From Hormiphora californensis (lineage: Eukaryota; Ctenophora; Tentaculata; Cydippida; Pleurobrachiidae), in the NCBI GenBank assembly GCA_020137815.1, contig CM035353.1:5947597-6011596 (forward strand): a stretch of 64,000 bases of DNA. Reading direction: 5' to 3'. The first letter of the stretch is position 1. Each line of letters opens with the position of its first letter. Of the stretch, positions 49,791 through 62,225 are shown one piece after another. The notes beneath the pieces are model-generated. The model had not been told where the DNA came from, did no database searches, and saw only the letters and a program-made list of their open reading frames with translations. A program made the translations under genes and the position numbers.

Positions 49791-52700
49791 TGCAGGGAAA
49801 AGAATGTGGAGGAAAAGAGGCAACGTTGGCATTCAACTTTCTCCTTTATTCTTGCTGCGGTCGGATCAGCAGTTGGTTTAGGTAAGGGCTGCACATACAC
49901 CAAGCACTTCTGCAGTCTGCACTATTCCACATAAGCACTTTACTCACACACGATCTCCATAATAGTGCCTGCCACATCGCGTTAGCGATAGAAATCTAAC
50001 AATTCCTCACTTCCTAACAGGCAATGTATGGAGGTTCCCATACTTGGTGAGCAAGAACGGTGGAGCACCCTTTCTCATTCCCTACATCCTATGTCTGGTT
50101 TTCATTGGCATGCCCATTCTCCTTCTTGAGCTGGGTCTCGGCCAAATGTTCCAAGGTACGATCAATCATGATACGCATTCAATCAGAATATTGTTTTCGT
50201 ATATGTTAGGCTTACGTTGTCTAAAAGAACCGGTAGTTGAAGAACTAATAGTTGAAGAACTAATTAGTGTAGGCAGACAGCTCACCACTCAATTGGTTAC
50301 CCACTGTCCTACTAGGTGGGGATATTGAAGCTTTCGGTCGAATGCACGGCCGACTCCGTGGAATTGGCCTGGCTTCAGTGTTTGGGAGTTTTATCATCGT
50401 CACCTACTACATGGTGGTACTCTCCTACGCGGGCATGTTCTTTGTGGCAAGTTTCATGAGCCCGCTACCCTATGGGATCACTGGGGAAAATATCACCTTC
50501 TGTAAGTTCAATGTGTGATTTCTGAATTCACTGATTTGGGGATGGCAGGTTGGGTATGGTTAGAGCGGTTGGTGACATTACAGCCTTGTTTGGGGACAAC
50601 AATTGACCATGAGAGGGTTCCCATATAATGGTGGGCAGGTTGGTTCTCGTTCAAGTAGATCTACGAATTGCAGGAACCGTTTGAAGTCGCGCCATATACC
50701 AATTTGTAGAACAATTGATCTAAAGACTAAAATATTGCCCCATTTCAGCGGACGTTAGTAGTGGTAGCTTCTTCTTTAACAATGTCCTGAGTATTGGTGA
50801 CTTCAATAACCCGACATTCCAAATGAATGGTATGTATATCACAACCCATCTGATAATATCTCCTTGCCCCTTTGTATAATAAAGGGGCATATTTTGATCT
50901 GATAGCTAGTACTATAAAGTAGCAACAAAGATGATAACAATTCTACACTTCCATAACCCATCATGTACCTGATCACCTACAGGAGCTATGGTGCTAGCCC
51001 TTGCGATAATCTGGATTCTAGTATACTGTTCAATCTTCAATGGGGTGGAAACAGCCGGGTGGGTTGTTTATGTCACGGTCCCCCTGCCCGTTATCCTGAT
51101 TGTCGTCCTTCTAATTCGAGGTAGGTAAATCATATGTTACATAAGAACCGACCGACACAAGTAAACATCCAATCAGAACTCATTATTTAGGTCACGTGAC
51201 TGGTTATTAGCCAATAGCCAATCAGGGACCAGTATTTCCTGATTCGGTCGGTTACATAACATATGTTACATATTGGTTGTTCAATGCTCCCCACGTGTAT
51301 TCAAGTTTGCAACGCTGGCCCCCCGAAGTCCCACAGATCATCACCATATTACTCTGTTTCTATAGGAAGTCTCCTTGAGGGGGCTGACAGTGGTGTCAAC
51401 CAATACATTGGTCAGTGGGACGGCTCTAAACTATCCAGTTCAACTATCTGGGTCGAGGCAACTGGTCAGACCTTCTTCACCCTGTCTGTGTGTATGGGAG
51501 TCATGACTGCTTACAGTTCACACAACACCGTCAAACATCAGGTAGAGAAAGAGGGGTGTATAGTTGTTACTACGCAGGAGTACTGTTTTTTGCGGCGAGA
51601 ATGAATGCCAATATATATAATACAATCTTGAAAGATAACCTGATTAACATTATTAACATTATTCTCTTGCAAGATTGTTGAAGTTTATTTTTAAAAGTGT
51701 ATTTATTAAGTAGTGTACTAACAACTCTAAAACTTTGTAGGTTGGACGTGACGAGAAGATCATCTCTCTGTCTGATCTAGCTATCGCTCTGATTGGAGGT
51801 TTTACTGTTTACACCATGTTAGGCCACCTTGAGGTAAGACGGTACTAACCATATACCACGGGTGACTAGTTGGTGACAGGTGACATAAACACCTGGCGCG
51901 ACCCCCGCACACAGGGTCGCGCCAGGTGTCTATGTCACCAAGGTGACTAGATCATGTCTTGTCATAGCAATGATAATAATATTTTTGTCACTGTCTGTTA
52001 TAGAGAACGAATCAACTTTAAATCTTATATATTCGCCCCTTTTTCAGTTTCTTACCGGTACAGATCAAGTATATTCCTTCAGCAGTATCACGCTTGCGTT
52101 TGTTGCATATCCGGTCGGAATATCCCAGGTACAGCTATAACACACACAGTATCATACATTTTCAGAACATAACAATTTCGAAAGGGCAACCATAATCATG
52201 TTGTTTCATTTTCATCTACTTAATCATGTTAACTGGTATTGTATTTGTACCAATTACCATGGTGGTATAATGATGACACCAGCTTCATAATTACTATATA
52301 GCCCCACCCCTAACTTGACTCGTTTTTAGGTTGCGGGATCGAACTTTTGGGGTGTCCTTTTCTTCCTCTGTCTGGTGCTGCTAGGGGTGGATAGTGCATT
52401 TTCTATGGTTGAGGCTGTTACCACCGTTATAACTGACAGTTGGCTTGCTAAAAGGTGGGTCAACTCGTCTAGATCATATTGGTACCCGGGTTCCGTATCG
52501 TCGTAGTGTAGTAACGCAAGGTTGGGGATCCACAACGTAAGACATCGGTGTTGTAAGAAAATTTCTAACTGCAATTCATGTTGAACCCTCCCCAGGTACA
52601 ACCTAAGTAAACCTGCCGTTTCCATGTTCCTATGCCTGGTTGGGTTCGCCCTAGGAACTATGTATACCATGGATGTTGGCCTGTATTTGTTCGATGCAGT

Positions 52701-54630
52701 GGACCATTATGTCAACAGTTGGGGCATGATCTTCCTTGGATTTATGGAGTGCGTCAGTGTCGGTAGGTCCGACTGTATGTATCTGAATTATCTGAATTAT
52801 GTAGACCACTATAATAATGATATGATTTATTACCGGTTTAATAACATTGTGGGTTTCAGGTTGGTTCTACAAGATGGGTAACCAGTTTAAGAAAGTTGGC
52901 GTTTTGCCAGTTATCCTTTTCAACCTGAGTTACCTTGCTGCCCTATGTTTGGGAGTGATTGTTGGACTCTCTCTTATGGCTAGTGATTCCTTCCAAGAGA
53001 GCTGTGAGTATTATATCTCCCTTGCTCGACCCTCTTTACACATGTAAAGTTAGAATATAACAAGAATAATATATAAACCACCCCCCCTGCTGATATTTCC
53101 CGCAGTCTACTGTGGTATATCAAATAATCCCCTCCCTCTGTTTTCACACCTTTCATAATTCCCGGGGTCGTTTTATAACAAATAACCACGGCTAGTAAAG
53201 TGATGAAATTTGATAATCCCCTACGGGGATTATCACACGGTACCTATAATTCCCCTCGTCACTCCGTTCCTCGTGGATATCGTATTGATATACCAGCCTG
53301 ACAGGCTGGTATATCAGATTTCATCCCTCTACTAGCCGGGGTTATCTATATTATATCTGATTGCCATTTACATCATATCGATTACTAAAACTAACTCTTT
53401 TCCCTAATACAGTCAGTGATCCAAGTGCTGCGGCAGGTGGGATTGGTTTTGCGGTTGGGTTTGGTGTCTGGATTGTCGGAACCATTCTATCTATCATCCT
53501 GTTTGTCATCACCAAGAGTCCCAATAGCATGGAGGAGCTCTTGTGGGGTATTTGGGGCATCATAGGGTGGCATGGAGTTGACAGGTATACTTCATCCAGC
53601 TCTTTTCTATTGTGTTTCCATTATACACTTGTTCCATTATACACTTGTACCATTTTCCCAAGACTCATCGGCTCTTTGGTGACATTGACACCTAGTGCGT
53701 GCGAGATCGAGGTCGCGCAGCGACCGAGATCGAGCTCGCACATTACAGGTGTCCGCTCCGCCCCCTAAAAAAGGGTCGTGTCTTTCAAGCCAAATTGCAC
53801 GTGATCCACTGGACCGATTTGCATCCGGTTTGTCACAAAAGACTACAAATTGATCCTAATATACTGGAAAATACCCGAGAAGTTTGTCTGTCAACAGGAA
53901 GTGTGTCAAAATTGACACTGAAGTCAAATCTATAATCTGGCTTCCGAGCCTTTTTGCACCACTCCCAGACGGTGTAGAATGAATCTGAGGGTATCAGAAG
54001 ATAGGTTGAACTCTTGTGAGTACTGGAAAATACCCGGCATTAATAGCTGATGCTAATTGCATCAACATATCTCCCAATATCTTCTAAATCGCATGGGCGT
54101 AGTGCAGAAACTCTCGGAAGCCAGATTATAGGTTTGACTTCAGTGTCAATTTTGACCCACTTCCTGTTAACAGACAAACTTCTCGGGTATTTTCCAGTAT
54201 ATTAGGATCATTTGTAGTCTTTTGCGACAAACCGGATGCAAATCGGTCCAGTGGATCGCGTGCAACATCCCTTGAAAGAAACGACCCTTTTTGAGGCGGA
54301 GCAGACACCTGTGTGTGAGCTCAATATTGGTCGCGCACGGTGTCTATGTCACCAAATCGGCTCTATTAACTTTATTGAACCGTACTGATGCCAATCTGTG
54401 TCGGGATTTTACATTATTCGCTACATTAACTAAAACACAAGGATTGTTTCTACCCTGAATTATTTTTTAACTGTAAGGTTTTAATAGCACTCAGAGAATC
54501 CTAAATTAAATCTTTTAAAGGATCCAACTATTTTGGAACCTTCTGAATAAACATATATTCTGTATTTATGACAGGTTGCAACACCGTTCTGTCTCGCGGC
54601 AGAGTTTGGTACGCTATTATAACTTAGAGC

Positions 54631-54663
<33 letters not shown>

Positions 54664-55993
54664 TATGTTATGTCACTCCGAACTCCGAACTGGAAACTAA
54701 TATTTAGTCGGACGTCCGCGGACCCCGATTTACCGGGCCAAAACCCGGCTAAATCGGGGTCCGACTGTACCAGGTTCTGCAGTTTGTATGTATTTTTCAC
54801 GTCCTACTACCCCCATGACACTAGGTTGAGGATGATGATTAACGGTGTTGACAACCCAGAGTGGAGACCAATGAGCTGGAAGTGTGAACTGCAGGCGCTG
54901 TTAAAACCTCACTTTTCCTCGATATTCTTCGGCTTCTTCATCAAGTACCTGATACCTACCATCCTCTGGACTCTCTTCTTTACAACATTCCGAGATGACG
55001 TTACTGCTAAGTGAGTTAACTGAATTATTATGAGATGTTACCGCGCTAAGTGAGTTATGAATCATTATGAGATGTTACCGAGCTTAGTGAGTTCTGAATC
55101 GTTATGAGATGTTACCGCTATTAAAAATTAGTGAGTTCTGAATCGTTATAAGATGTTACTGCTAAGTGAGTCTTGTTATTGAATTTATCGTACAAGCTAT
55201 ACATTCCTAGGATATAAAAGAGATCTGCCAGACACCGAAAATGATATAGTGTATAAAGGCTTGGGCTGCCCATTGATTGATTGGGCAGCCCAGGTTTTGG
55301 GCAGTGCCCAAAACCAAAACTACACCCTTATTATCGCTTATTATCGATTACCCCAATCCATTCCTTCAGATACGGAGACTACCCTATCGCATACCAAATT
55401 GTGGGCTACCTCATCTTTGCTACCATGTTACTTCTCGTTGTCAGTGTAGCCATCTTCCCAAGGTAAGTGAGGCCCCGGCGGGAGAGGGCCCCTCTCCCTA
55501 GGGGGGAGAGGGGGTTGGATGTAGGGGGGCGGATGGAGGGGGGCGGATGGAGTGGTGTTAGTATTTTACGAGAATCCAAAGCTATATGATACTACGAAAC
55601 CCTCAATTCATCATCATCATCCATCCTTTATGCAGATTGATGGTTGACCCACGACAGTCCGGGAAAGAATCCTTCACAGGACAACTCCTTTGGATCTTAG
55701 ACCCGGAACTCCCCGAGGCAGATAAAATTGACTACGATAACGAATCCGAGGTTAGAACGACACAATGTACAACTATAGAAGTAGGACTTTGAAATGTCCA
55801 TGAACTTCATGTACACTGCAACAATTATCGCGCATAGCTTATGATTCCTCTCTCTCCCTGGAGTACAATTTGTACTAAAAAGTTACACTTAACATGTCGG
55901 ATATTGGAACACCAAACCGATACCACTTTGTTTCAGATATACGAAGTAGAGGACACAGTGAAAATTAATCCCATGCACAGTACTGCCATCTAA
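49791..55993 (+). CDS. SLC6 (neurotransmitter:sodium symporter) family transporter, 16 coding exons
   Basis: It carries a small substrate across the plasma membrane with Na+ and probably Cl-. The coding exons I read are 49791-49881, 50021-50155, 50316-50501, 50749-50829, 50983-51120, 51366-51541, 51741-51833, 52048-52128, 52330-52454, 52596-52762, 52860-53003, 53413-53584, 54825-55010, 55370-55462, 55636-55750 and 55937-55993. All have GT-AG borders and consistent phases, giving 679 codons before TAA. The TM1 signature [18 protein letters not shown] spans exons 1-2, and GSYF-type loops and about 12 membrane segments follow. Start: ATG at 49791. The substrate is unknown: it lacks the long TM3-TM4 glycosylated loop of monoamine transporters and looks like the orphan, prokaryote-like NSS branch of invertebrates. 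Introns hold a 109-bp MITE and two related 9-bp-TSD elements. Confidence 0.93.
51145..51250. repeat. 109-bp-family MITE, copy 3 (SLC6 intron)
   Basis: The body is the same as copies 1 and 2, with an internal AGCCAAT duplication and slightly eroded ends. GTTACATAA flanks both sides (51136-51144 and 51251-51259). Confidence 0.85.
51870..51941. mobile_element. 72-bp MITE with 9-bp target duplication (SLC6 intron)
   Basis: TTGGTGAC...GTCACCAA termini with an almost fully palindromic body (CACCTGGCGCGACCC). GGTGACTAG is duplicated exactly at 51861-51869 and 51942-51950. It shares termini with the 680-bp element at 53676. Confidence 0.9.
53676..54355. mobile_element. 680-bp foldback with 9-bp target duplication (SLC6 intron)
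   Basis: TTGGTGACATTGACACC and its near mirror form the ends of long inverted arms. ATCGGCTCT is duplicated exactly at 53667-53675 and 54356-54364. The 9-bp duplication suggests a MULE-like transposase. Confidence 0.92.
54716..54775. repeat. Short palindrome related to the 33-bp array
   Basis: GGACCCCGATTTACCGGG and CCCGGCTAAATCGGGGTCC face each other, ending in GACTGTA. CAGTCGGACCCC-like ends resemble pogo/Tigger termini. It lies in the large SLC6 intron. Confidence 0.8.
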
Positions 55994-56634
55994 AAGATAT
56001 GCCATTGAAATTGACTGGATATTTTCAAACGGTAGAAATTTGGGTGGAGTATCTTGCACTGTATCAGTATCGGCCCTTGATTAATTTAATGACAATTTAA
56101 GAACTTGCTTCTTTTGGGACTGTGGGAGACTAAGAGAGCCAGGGAGGATTACTCTGTCTAGCGGCGCTGACCCGATCTGAGCCGGAGCGGCGGAGCACAC
56201 TGTCTGAGACAGAGAATCGAATTCAAAACGGGGTTTGGCTCCGCCAGCCAGACAGCGATTTGTGATTATTTCTAAGCTATTGAAGAGTGAAAGCGGTACT
56301 ATTATTATCTACTTATTGAGCTGAGTTTATGGTCGAAGACTGACATTTATAAATACCTCATGTTTTGTATACTTTTAGATTAACTTAATAATGTAAATAA
56401 CTGTTTTAATAACACTACTAGGGATAACAGCGATTATACCACGGGAGTTATGGAGCAGATTGGGCACGAAACACCCCCAATTTTGTCTCTTAAAACAGGA
56501 AGAAAAGAAACAAAGCATACTATTTAGGTAATCAAAAGAACATAGCTTAAATATATCCCAAGTCTATACTGTTGTTGTTGAATGCGCCTCCGCTTCCGGA
56601 TCTCAGCTCGTTTCCCAGTCCAGCAGTTAGTGCA
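55994..56634. other. Interval between SLC6 and the GPCR locus
   Basis: Downstream of SLC6, with a GC-richer patch at 56155-56260. No AATAAA close to the stop and no further exon is seen. Confidence 0.4.
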
Positions 56635-56669
56635 TCACGTCCGAGTCGGTGACTTTTCCGGTGCAACAT

Positions 56670-57947
56670 CGGCAGGTGAGTAGAACTTCGCTCCTAATAA
56701 AAGGCTGCAATAAAAGGCTGCAGAAAAAGGCTGCAGAAAAAGGCTGCAGAAAAAGGCTGCAGTAAAAGGCTGCAGAAAAAGGCTGCAATAAAAGGCTGCA
56801 ATAAAAGGCTGCAATAAAAGGCTGCAAGGGATCACGTATCCAACCAGACTAAAGCGTGGGATAGACCGAATCGTCCTCCCCTAATAGTGTTTCGTGTCAC
56901 GTATCGGCTGTAAAGAGACCGAATCACCCTCCCCTAATTATAGTGATTCGTGTCACGTATCCAACTAGACCATATGCATAGGCGATAGAGAGACCGAGAT
57001 AGAGAGCGAGTACGAGTGAGAACTGAGAGAGTGAAAAATCAGAATCACGGTATGGTATCACGTACCATGGTATCCTCTAATGAAAAGCGGTTACCAATTG
57101 ACAATGAGACCGTGATTCTCTACCGCTATCCCACCGCTATGTATTCTCCATTAGTCTTTCCGTATCGATCCACGATTCAATAGAGGTAGTCAGTTATAAC
57201 TACTGAGAGTGTTGGTCTAATGAGGTAGAAACTATGATAGGTGAACCAAGTGGTTGGGTGGTTCACCTGTCATATTGTGAGTGCGTGTAGCACTCATTGT
57301 GCTACACGCTCAATCAATAGATCGGTAAGCAGACTCTAGTGCTAAAATCACGAAAAGCGAACTCGAGATTTCGGCCGTTTTCTACCTCATTAGACCAACA
57401 CTCTCAGTAGTTACTGACTACCTCTATTGAATCGTGGATCGATACGGAAAGACTAATGGAGAATACATAGCGGTGGGATAGCGGTAGAGAATCACGTATC
57501 GGGACCGATGAGGTCTCATTGTCAATTGGTAACCGCTTTTCATTAGAGGATACCATGGTACGTGATACCATACCGTGATTCTGATTTTTCACTCTCTCAG
57601 TTCTCACTCGTACTCGCTCTCTATCTCGGTCTCTCTATCGCCTATGGTCTAGTTGGATACGTGACACGAATCACTATAATTAGGGGAGGGTGATTCGGTA
57701 TCTTTACAGCCGATACGTGATACGAAACACTATTAGGGGAAGACGATTCGGTCTATCCCACGCTTTAGTCTGGTCGGATACGTGATCCCTTGCAGCCTTT
57801 TATTGCAGCCTTTTATTGCAGCCTTTTTCTGCAGCCTTTTATTGCAGCCTTTTACTGCAGCCTTTTACTGCAGCCTTTTTCTGCAGCCTTTTTCTGCAGC
57901 CTTTTATTGCAGCCTTTTATTAGGAGCGAAGTTCTACTCACCTGCCG
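56670..57947. mobile_element. 1.28-kb foldback inserted in the GPCR C-terminal tail
   Basis: The ends CGGCAGGTGAGTAGAACTTC and its reverse complement begin arms of about 560 bases around a loop at about 57235-57385. CAACAT flanks both sides (56664-56669 and 57948-57953). GCTGCA-plus-AAAAG(G) words repeat just inside each end. The host frame on either side is the same DAP/DVAP frame, which proves insertion into coding sequence. Read through, the tail stops after three element-encoded residues. Confidence 0.93.
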
Positions 57948-57953
57948 CAACAT

Positions 57954-58650
57954 CAGGAGCATCTTCAGGAGCAACATCAGGAGCAATATCAGGAGCATCT
58001 TTAGGAGCGACATCAGGAGCATCTTCAGGAGCATCTTTAGGAGCATCTTCAGGAGCAACATCAGGAGCATCTTCAGGAGCATCTTCAGGAGCATCTTCAG
58101 GAGCATCTTTAGGAGCATCTTTAGGAGCATCTTCAGGAGCATCTTCAGGAGCATCTTTAGGAGCATCTTTAGGAGCGACATCAGGAGCATCTTTAGGAGC
58201 GACATGAGGAGCATCTTCAGGAGCAACATCAGGAGCATCTTCAGGAGCATCTTCAGGAGCATCTTCAGGAGCATCTTTAGGAGCGACATGAGGAGCATCT
58301 TCAGGAGCAACATCAGGAGCATCTTCAGGAGCAACATCAGGAGCATCTTCAGGAGCATCTTTAGGAGCGACATTAGGAGAATCTTCAGGAGCATCTTCAG
58401 GAGCATCTTTAGGAGCATCTTTAGGAGCGACATGAGGAGCATCTTTAGGAGCGACATGAGGAGCATCTTCAGGAGCAACATCAGGAGCATCTTCAGGAGC
58501 ATCTTCAGGAGCATCTTCAGGAGCATCTTTAGGAGCGACATGAGGAGCATCTTCAGGAGCAACATCAGGAGCATCTTCAGGAGCAACATCAGGAGCATCT
58601 TCAGGAGCAACATCAGGAGCATCTTCAGGAGCATCTTCAGAAGGGAAAGC
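57954..58650. repeat. 12-bp coding repeat (DAP/VAP tail)
   Basis: About 58 units of GGAGCATCTTCA / GGAGCAACATCA / GGAGCGACATGA. On the minus strand every unit encodes four residues, (E/K)DAP or (D/H)VAP, in the GPCR frame. All variants preserve the frame, although the other five frames are also mostly open because the unit is a multiple of three. Confidence 0.93.
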
Positions 58651-61600
58651 AGCATTTTGGAAATTTTTAAAGCAATTCCAAACCGTTGTTACTACACCAC
58701 TGTACAAAACTGGATTCAGTACTGAGTTGAGGGGGAGGATGTTGAGGGAAAAGATCTGGTACCACGATGACATATCCACAACCTCGGCCTGTGTGGAGGA
58801 TGCACAACAGATAAGGAAGGGCATCCAGCAGCAGAAATCAGTTAGGCAGATCAAAGAGACCTTGCGATTGAGCGAGGTGGACCTCCTGGTACTTCGGACA
58901 TGTGATCTTTTAACGAGAACTGCAATCATCGCATGGCACACTGCTACACATACAAAGCAGAGAAAATGGAAGCTGAAGGTAAGCCCAGACGAAAATAACT
59001 TGTGGGTCATCCTGAAGGACAAATGCCTTGAACATACAGACTGGGTCGTTGCCATAGAAAGAGAGCCTTTCGCCCCTTACCGGATCATAATCCTGGGAAA
59101 ACATCTCAGAGATCATTTCCTTGATACGTGTTCCAAGACACAGCGTTACCAGACTGACTTTTTGTGGTTTTATGGCGACCAGTGGTAACCCCGAACAATC
59201 TTCAGTAATTGACTTTTATCCATCGCTCCAAAAAATGGTGTTGAAGCCTTTTTCAAAAACTAGTCCATTGACAAACCAATCATTAAAAGTATCGACCAAT
59301 GGAAATAAAGATACTGCCAGAGATATCAATACAACCACTGCGAGTAGTGATCCTATTTTTACAATCACCTCTTGAGTAACCACATCTGAACGGCGGTATC
59401 GAAGGGCCCTCACTGTACCTCGTAGTCGGAAGCAAGCTGACCAATGCCATGCACAAGGGAAGAAATAGGATGATCCAACGCTATTCAAAATCCCAATTAC
59501 TGGTACAAGGGGCTCCACTTATCCATTCAAATTGATATTCACAAAATCCCGAACCGTGGATCCAGTGGACTGACGTGAGGGATTAGGAGATATGCAGATG
59601 TCAGTAGATCTCCTAAAGAAATCATCAAGACCATGGTTTGATTGATGTATTCATTACTCTTATTTGAATTCTGATTTATGTTTTTGATAAGTCCGCCAAC
59701 TCCAAAAACGAACCCTGTAATTCCCATTACAAGTGCAACTCCCAAAATCGCATTACTGTTAACGGCTTTTCTCATACAACTCTCATTGCATTCATCAGAT
59801 AGGTCATTGCAGTCAATCTTACCATCACACTTCTGACTCAAAGCTAAGAACCCGGACCTGTCAAAACACTGGAAGTTATTCAAACATTCCTCCTCATCGG
59901 ACCCGTCTCCACAGTCATCAACAAGATCACACACCTTCTCAAACAGGATGCATTTTGTGTTTTTGCAAACAAAGAAGTTGTTGTGGAACCGTTCACGAGA
60001 CTTTTGTACAACGGTAACGGAGCTAAGCTTTATGTTGAGAGAATGAAAGGTGTTCCTGAGGTTGCTGCAAGTGTTATGAAGGACGGGTCTTTTCAAAGGA
60101 CACGGCGTGTTGTAGCAAAGTCCTGAACAGCTGTAAAAGACATATGCTTCCCCGTACAAGTACCTACAATCACGTCTTTTAGTTGGAAGAACTAATTTGG
60201 TTGTTAAGTTTTTCCCAAAGAACAGATGAAAGGGATGATGGAAGGTGTTAAACTGACAAACTTGACCTGTTAGAAGAAGGATAGATTGAAGGCCTTTTGT
60301 ACAAACTGAACTCCTGAGTTTTATTCCTACTGATAGGCTGGTGGTGAGCATCTTTCTGGATATCTGTGGCCTACTTTTAGCCATGCGGCACACTTCTTCG
60401 TCACAGTTTGAGGGAAAGGAACATAGAAGGTTGGCCTCTACAAATTCTTCTTTGTTATGTTTGCAGAGGAAGACATTAGTACATTTCTTATTTGAGTATT
60501 TAATTATCTTTCTAATTTCTTTACCGCACGTCTGCCAGTCAGCCTTTTCATCCTCCCCGTTAAGACAGTCTACTTCTCCATCTTGGACCCAGTCCACTGG
60601 AATCCTGAGAAGACCCTGATTTTGGCTAAACCTGCGAACACACAATCGTTGTGTGAGTTTTAAACACGTCTCCTTCTGTTCATCCGCCGCCATAGCACAG
60701 TCATCTTGTCCATTGCATAACTGATGCTTATGAATGGTGCAATACCGGTTTATGGTGGGGCACTTTTTGTGCATTTCATCATCACACAACATTGACTTCT
60801 CCTGACAGAGAATATGAATGGAAACTGTAGAGAGATATCCTCCGATGAGGCACGAACCGGCGACCTTAGCTGGATCGGAACAGTTTGTCTGGTCTAAACC
60901 ATCAGAACAATAAGATACATCATGGTAACGCCCATAATTAGGAAAATGTTCAGGTATAAAGAGCAGATTAGGAATGAAGCAACGTGATGCGTTTTGAAGT
61001 GGAAAATTACCACAAGTGTGTTCCTCTGTGCTTACCAATTCCAATAAATTATTGAAGGGAGTAAAGACATAATTATCTGCTTGCTTAACCACAGCCCCAT
61101 AATTATATCCATTGCAAGCACTCTCATCAACACATTTCAACATAGGCGCCGCTATATTTCCCTCTAGCTCCACTTCATCACAAACACCGTCACACAATCC
61201 TCCTTCTTTAATCAAGATCGTGAAAATCTCGCCATCAACGGTGGAGATGGTTTTTCTAACTCGACTATCATGGCTATGAGCTCCGGGACATGTTTGAGAT
61301 GACGTGTGAAACCCGTACAAATCCATCGCACGTTCGTAACACAACTTCCCACACACGGGGGACGTTTGGAAGAGCTTTTTAGCGGCATTGAGAAATGAAA
61401 TGAAACTGCCACCTCCACAAGCCTGATACTGGATATAATAGTATCGTTAGGGCACAAAGTCGTTACGTAGGGTTTTATCAATTTCGTGATAGTATCAAAT
61501 GTAAACTTTTTGTAGTACACGGTGGAAGAGTTAAGACATTTCATAAGAACTCCTTCCCAAGGTAAAACGTCATGGCCTTAGCATGACCTAACCAAAAACC

Positions 61601-61991
61601 CATTATCGACTGCTATCGGACACCCACCATATTCGTTATCATCAGAAAGTCCTTTAGCGATGAGAACAGCATAGCAAACAAAAGCAAAGAGAGTCATATT
61701 AACACCTCCCCGGGATTGTAGATCAAAGAGAATGTTGGAGCGATCTATAATATAGAGGTTTTTTTAAAGTTGATGATGGGAACAAAAGATCATGGAATGC
61801 TTCTGTAGAACATAAAGATAGTAGTATCTACTATTAGTACAGCTGAAAAATGTATAAAGTAAATATTTTCAGTAATATAACTCAGCAGATGCATTGGATT
61901 ATTTATAGACGTAAAAAGCAGAAAAACTGATGAGACGTATAGTCTTTAAACTTCCTGAAAACGTCCCAAAATTGTAATTCGTCGATATAGC

Positions 61992-62114
61992 GTCTTGGTC
62001 AATTGAGACGTAACGTCTATAAATGCGTCTGTAACACGTCTGGCGCGTCTGATACGTCTTTACTACGTCTATAGTACGTCTAGGTACGTCTTTAGCACGT
62101 CCATAGTACGTCTG
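61992..62114. repeat. Helically spaced CGTCT array
   Basis: CGTCT (once CGTCC) starts at 61992, 62015, 62027, 62038, 62047, 62056, 62067, 62078, 62088, 62099 and 62110. The mean step from 62015 on is 10.6 bases. The sequence between motifs varies. It lies about 300 bases upstream of the GPCR start codon. Confidence 0.9.
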
Positions 62115-62225
62115 TCGCTAATACGTTTGATTTGCCAAGCAGTGGAACAGTTAATATATGGCAACTTTGCATTTGTTGAGTAAGGAACAAAGGAAACTGG
62201 TAAAAGAAAATTGGACAAAGGATAC

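Larger units (their letters stand above)
56635..61697 (-). pseudogene. LDLa-ectodomain rhodopsin-type GPCR, frame-broken
   Basis: The layout resembles relaxin-receptor-like and invertebrate LDLa GPCRs. A signal peptide (MTLFAFVCYAVLIAKG, ATG at 61695-61697) comes first. A long ectodomain follows, open from about 61430 to 59539, with at least four LDLa-type modules, clearest in CGDGSDEEEC and CDGKIDCNDLSDEC. TM1 and TM2 (LMISLGDLLTSAYLL) come next, and TM6-TM7 with NSVLNPVLYS lies near 58700-58850. Between these parts the reading breaks. There is a TAA at 61578-61580, a frame change near 61425, others near 59545 and 58990, and TAA codons near 59510 and 59215. An intron could explain the first break, but the membrane-half breaks look like true lesions or assembly indels. 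The tail is an (E/K)DAP/(D/H)VAP repeat. It originally ended EKSPTRT and TGA (56635-56637) but is now split by a foldback. Confidence 0.65.

Noticed and set aside
57790-58725. Plus-strand frames with IFRS or ASSG repeats
   Set aside because: They are other frames of the 12-bp repeat that encodes the minus-strand GPCR tail.
58727-59188. Plus-strand ORF of 153 codons
   Set aside because: It is the antisense of the GPCR TM5-TM7 region, which carries the recognisable motifs.
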